From an uncultured Angelakisella sp. (GTDB taxonomy: Bacteria; Bacillota; Clostridia; Oscillospirales; Ruminococcaceae): a stretch of DNA of 5,986 nt. The stretch's first letter is position 1. Each line of letters opens with the position of its first letter. The DNA is taken from the NCBI GenBank assembly GCA_904420255.1, contig CAJFUT010000282.1, positions 1-5,986 of the forward strand, given 5' to 3'. The notes beneath the pieces were generated by a model. That model was not told the DNA's origin. It was given only the letters and a program-made list of their open reading frames with translations, and did no database searches. Both the position numbers and the translations under genes were made by a program. Shown here in pieces: positions 5,817-5,986 of this stretch.

Positions 5817-5986
5817 AGCCCTTTGCAACGCTAGATTTCTTTCTATTTATGTTCCGCTCGAAGCGCCGGTCCCCGGATGTGCCTTTTTGACCCGCCAAAA
5901 AGGCACGAAAAAGCGGCCAGGGGCAAGCCCCTTGGAACCCCGCCGGGGCGAAAGGAAGCGGAGGGGGGCTCCGGCTTGGCCCGCCA
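5810..5986. repeat. Gene-free right end with clustered palindromes
   Basis: No supported gene is seen in these 177 bp. After an AT-rich patch (about 5822-5851), GTGCCTTTTTG (5879-5889) and CAAAAAGGCAC (5896-5906) make a perfect 11-bp hairpin with a 6-nt loop. CCAGGGG (5917-5923) and CCCCTTGG (5928-5935) make a second around CAAG with one bulged T. CCCC (5938-5941) and GGGG (5945-5948) make a third. None has a downstream T-run of terminator quality on the plus strand. Such dense, ordered palindromes suggest one copy of a dispersed intergenic repeat, continuing past the window. Confidence 0.5.

Noticed and set aside
5823..5849. Possible promoter TTGCAA with TATTTA in the AT-rich patch
   Set aside because: The spacing is only 15 bp, the -10 matches poorly, and no gene follows in the window.
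5877..5986. Open plus-strand frame from ATG 5877 to the window end
   Set aside because: It has no ribosome binding site, starts inside a palindrome region, and its sequence is explained by the hairpin arms.

Overview
The window looks like chromosomal housekeeping DNA from a GC-rich member of the Firmicutes, most likely a gut Clostridia of the Oscillospiraceae type. That placement is an inference from the very high G/C at third codon positions, strong AGGAGG-type ribosome binding sites, a small DUF951 protein, and a Sua5-type tRNA-modification enzyme followed by coaE and a membrane-anchored lytic transglycosylase. No mobile element, CRISPR array, tRNA or rRNA is visible.

Layout. Positions 1-132 are a left flank with no supported gene. 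On the minus strand, 424 to 133, lies a small unrecognised gene whose reading frame is broken at a run of eight G (C on the plus strand, 331-338). It is divergent from a plus-strand operon driven by a good sigma-A-type promoter (525-554). The operon reads: DUF951 zinc-ribbon-like protein (612-803), peptide chain release factor 1 prfA (853-1938), threonylcarbamoyl-AMP synthase of Sua5/YwlC type (1931-3007), dephospho-CoA kinase coaE (3004-3621), and a TTG-started GH23 lytic transglycosylase (3636-4223). Three of the junctions are tight: 8-bp and 4-bp overlaps, then a 14-bp gap. This suggests one transcript with translational coupling.

The 179-bp gap after the transglycosylase is packed with hairpins. 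One (4284-4319) is a convincing intrinsic terminator. The others include a 14-bp stem-loop and a 10-bp perfect hairpin whose sequences can also pair with each other in alternative ways. A separate gene for an M18-family metallo-aminopeptidase follows (4403-5809). The last 177 bp hold no supported gene but several dense palindromes, which look like a dispersed intergenic repeat.

Functionally, the operon joins translation (stop-codon recognition, t6A37 tRNA modification), coenzyme A synthesis and peptidoglycan turnover. The aminopeptidase likely recycles peptides in the cytoplasm. I see no evidence for a new multi-gene system. The items most worth checking are the frameshifted divergent gene, the structured gap at 4222-4377 and the repeat-like right end.
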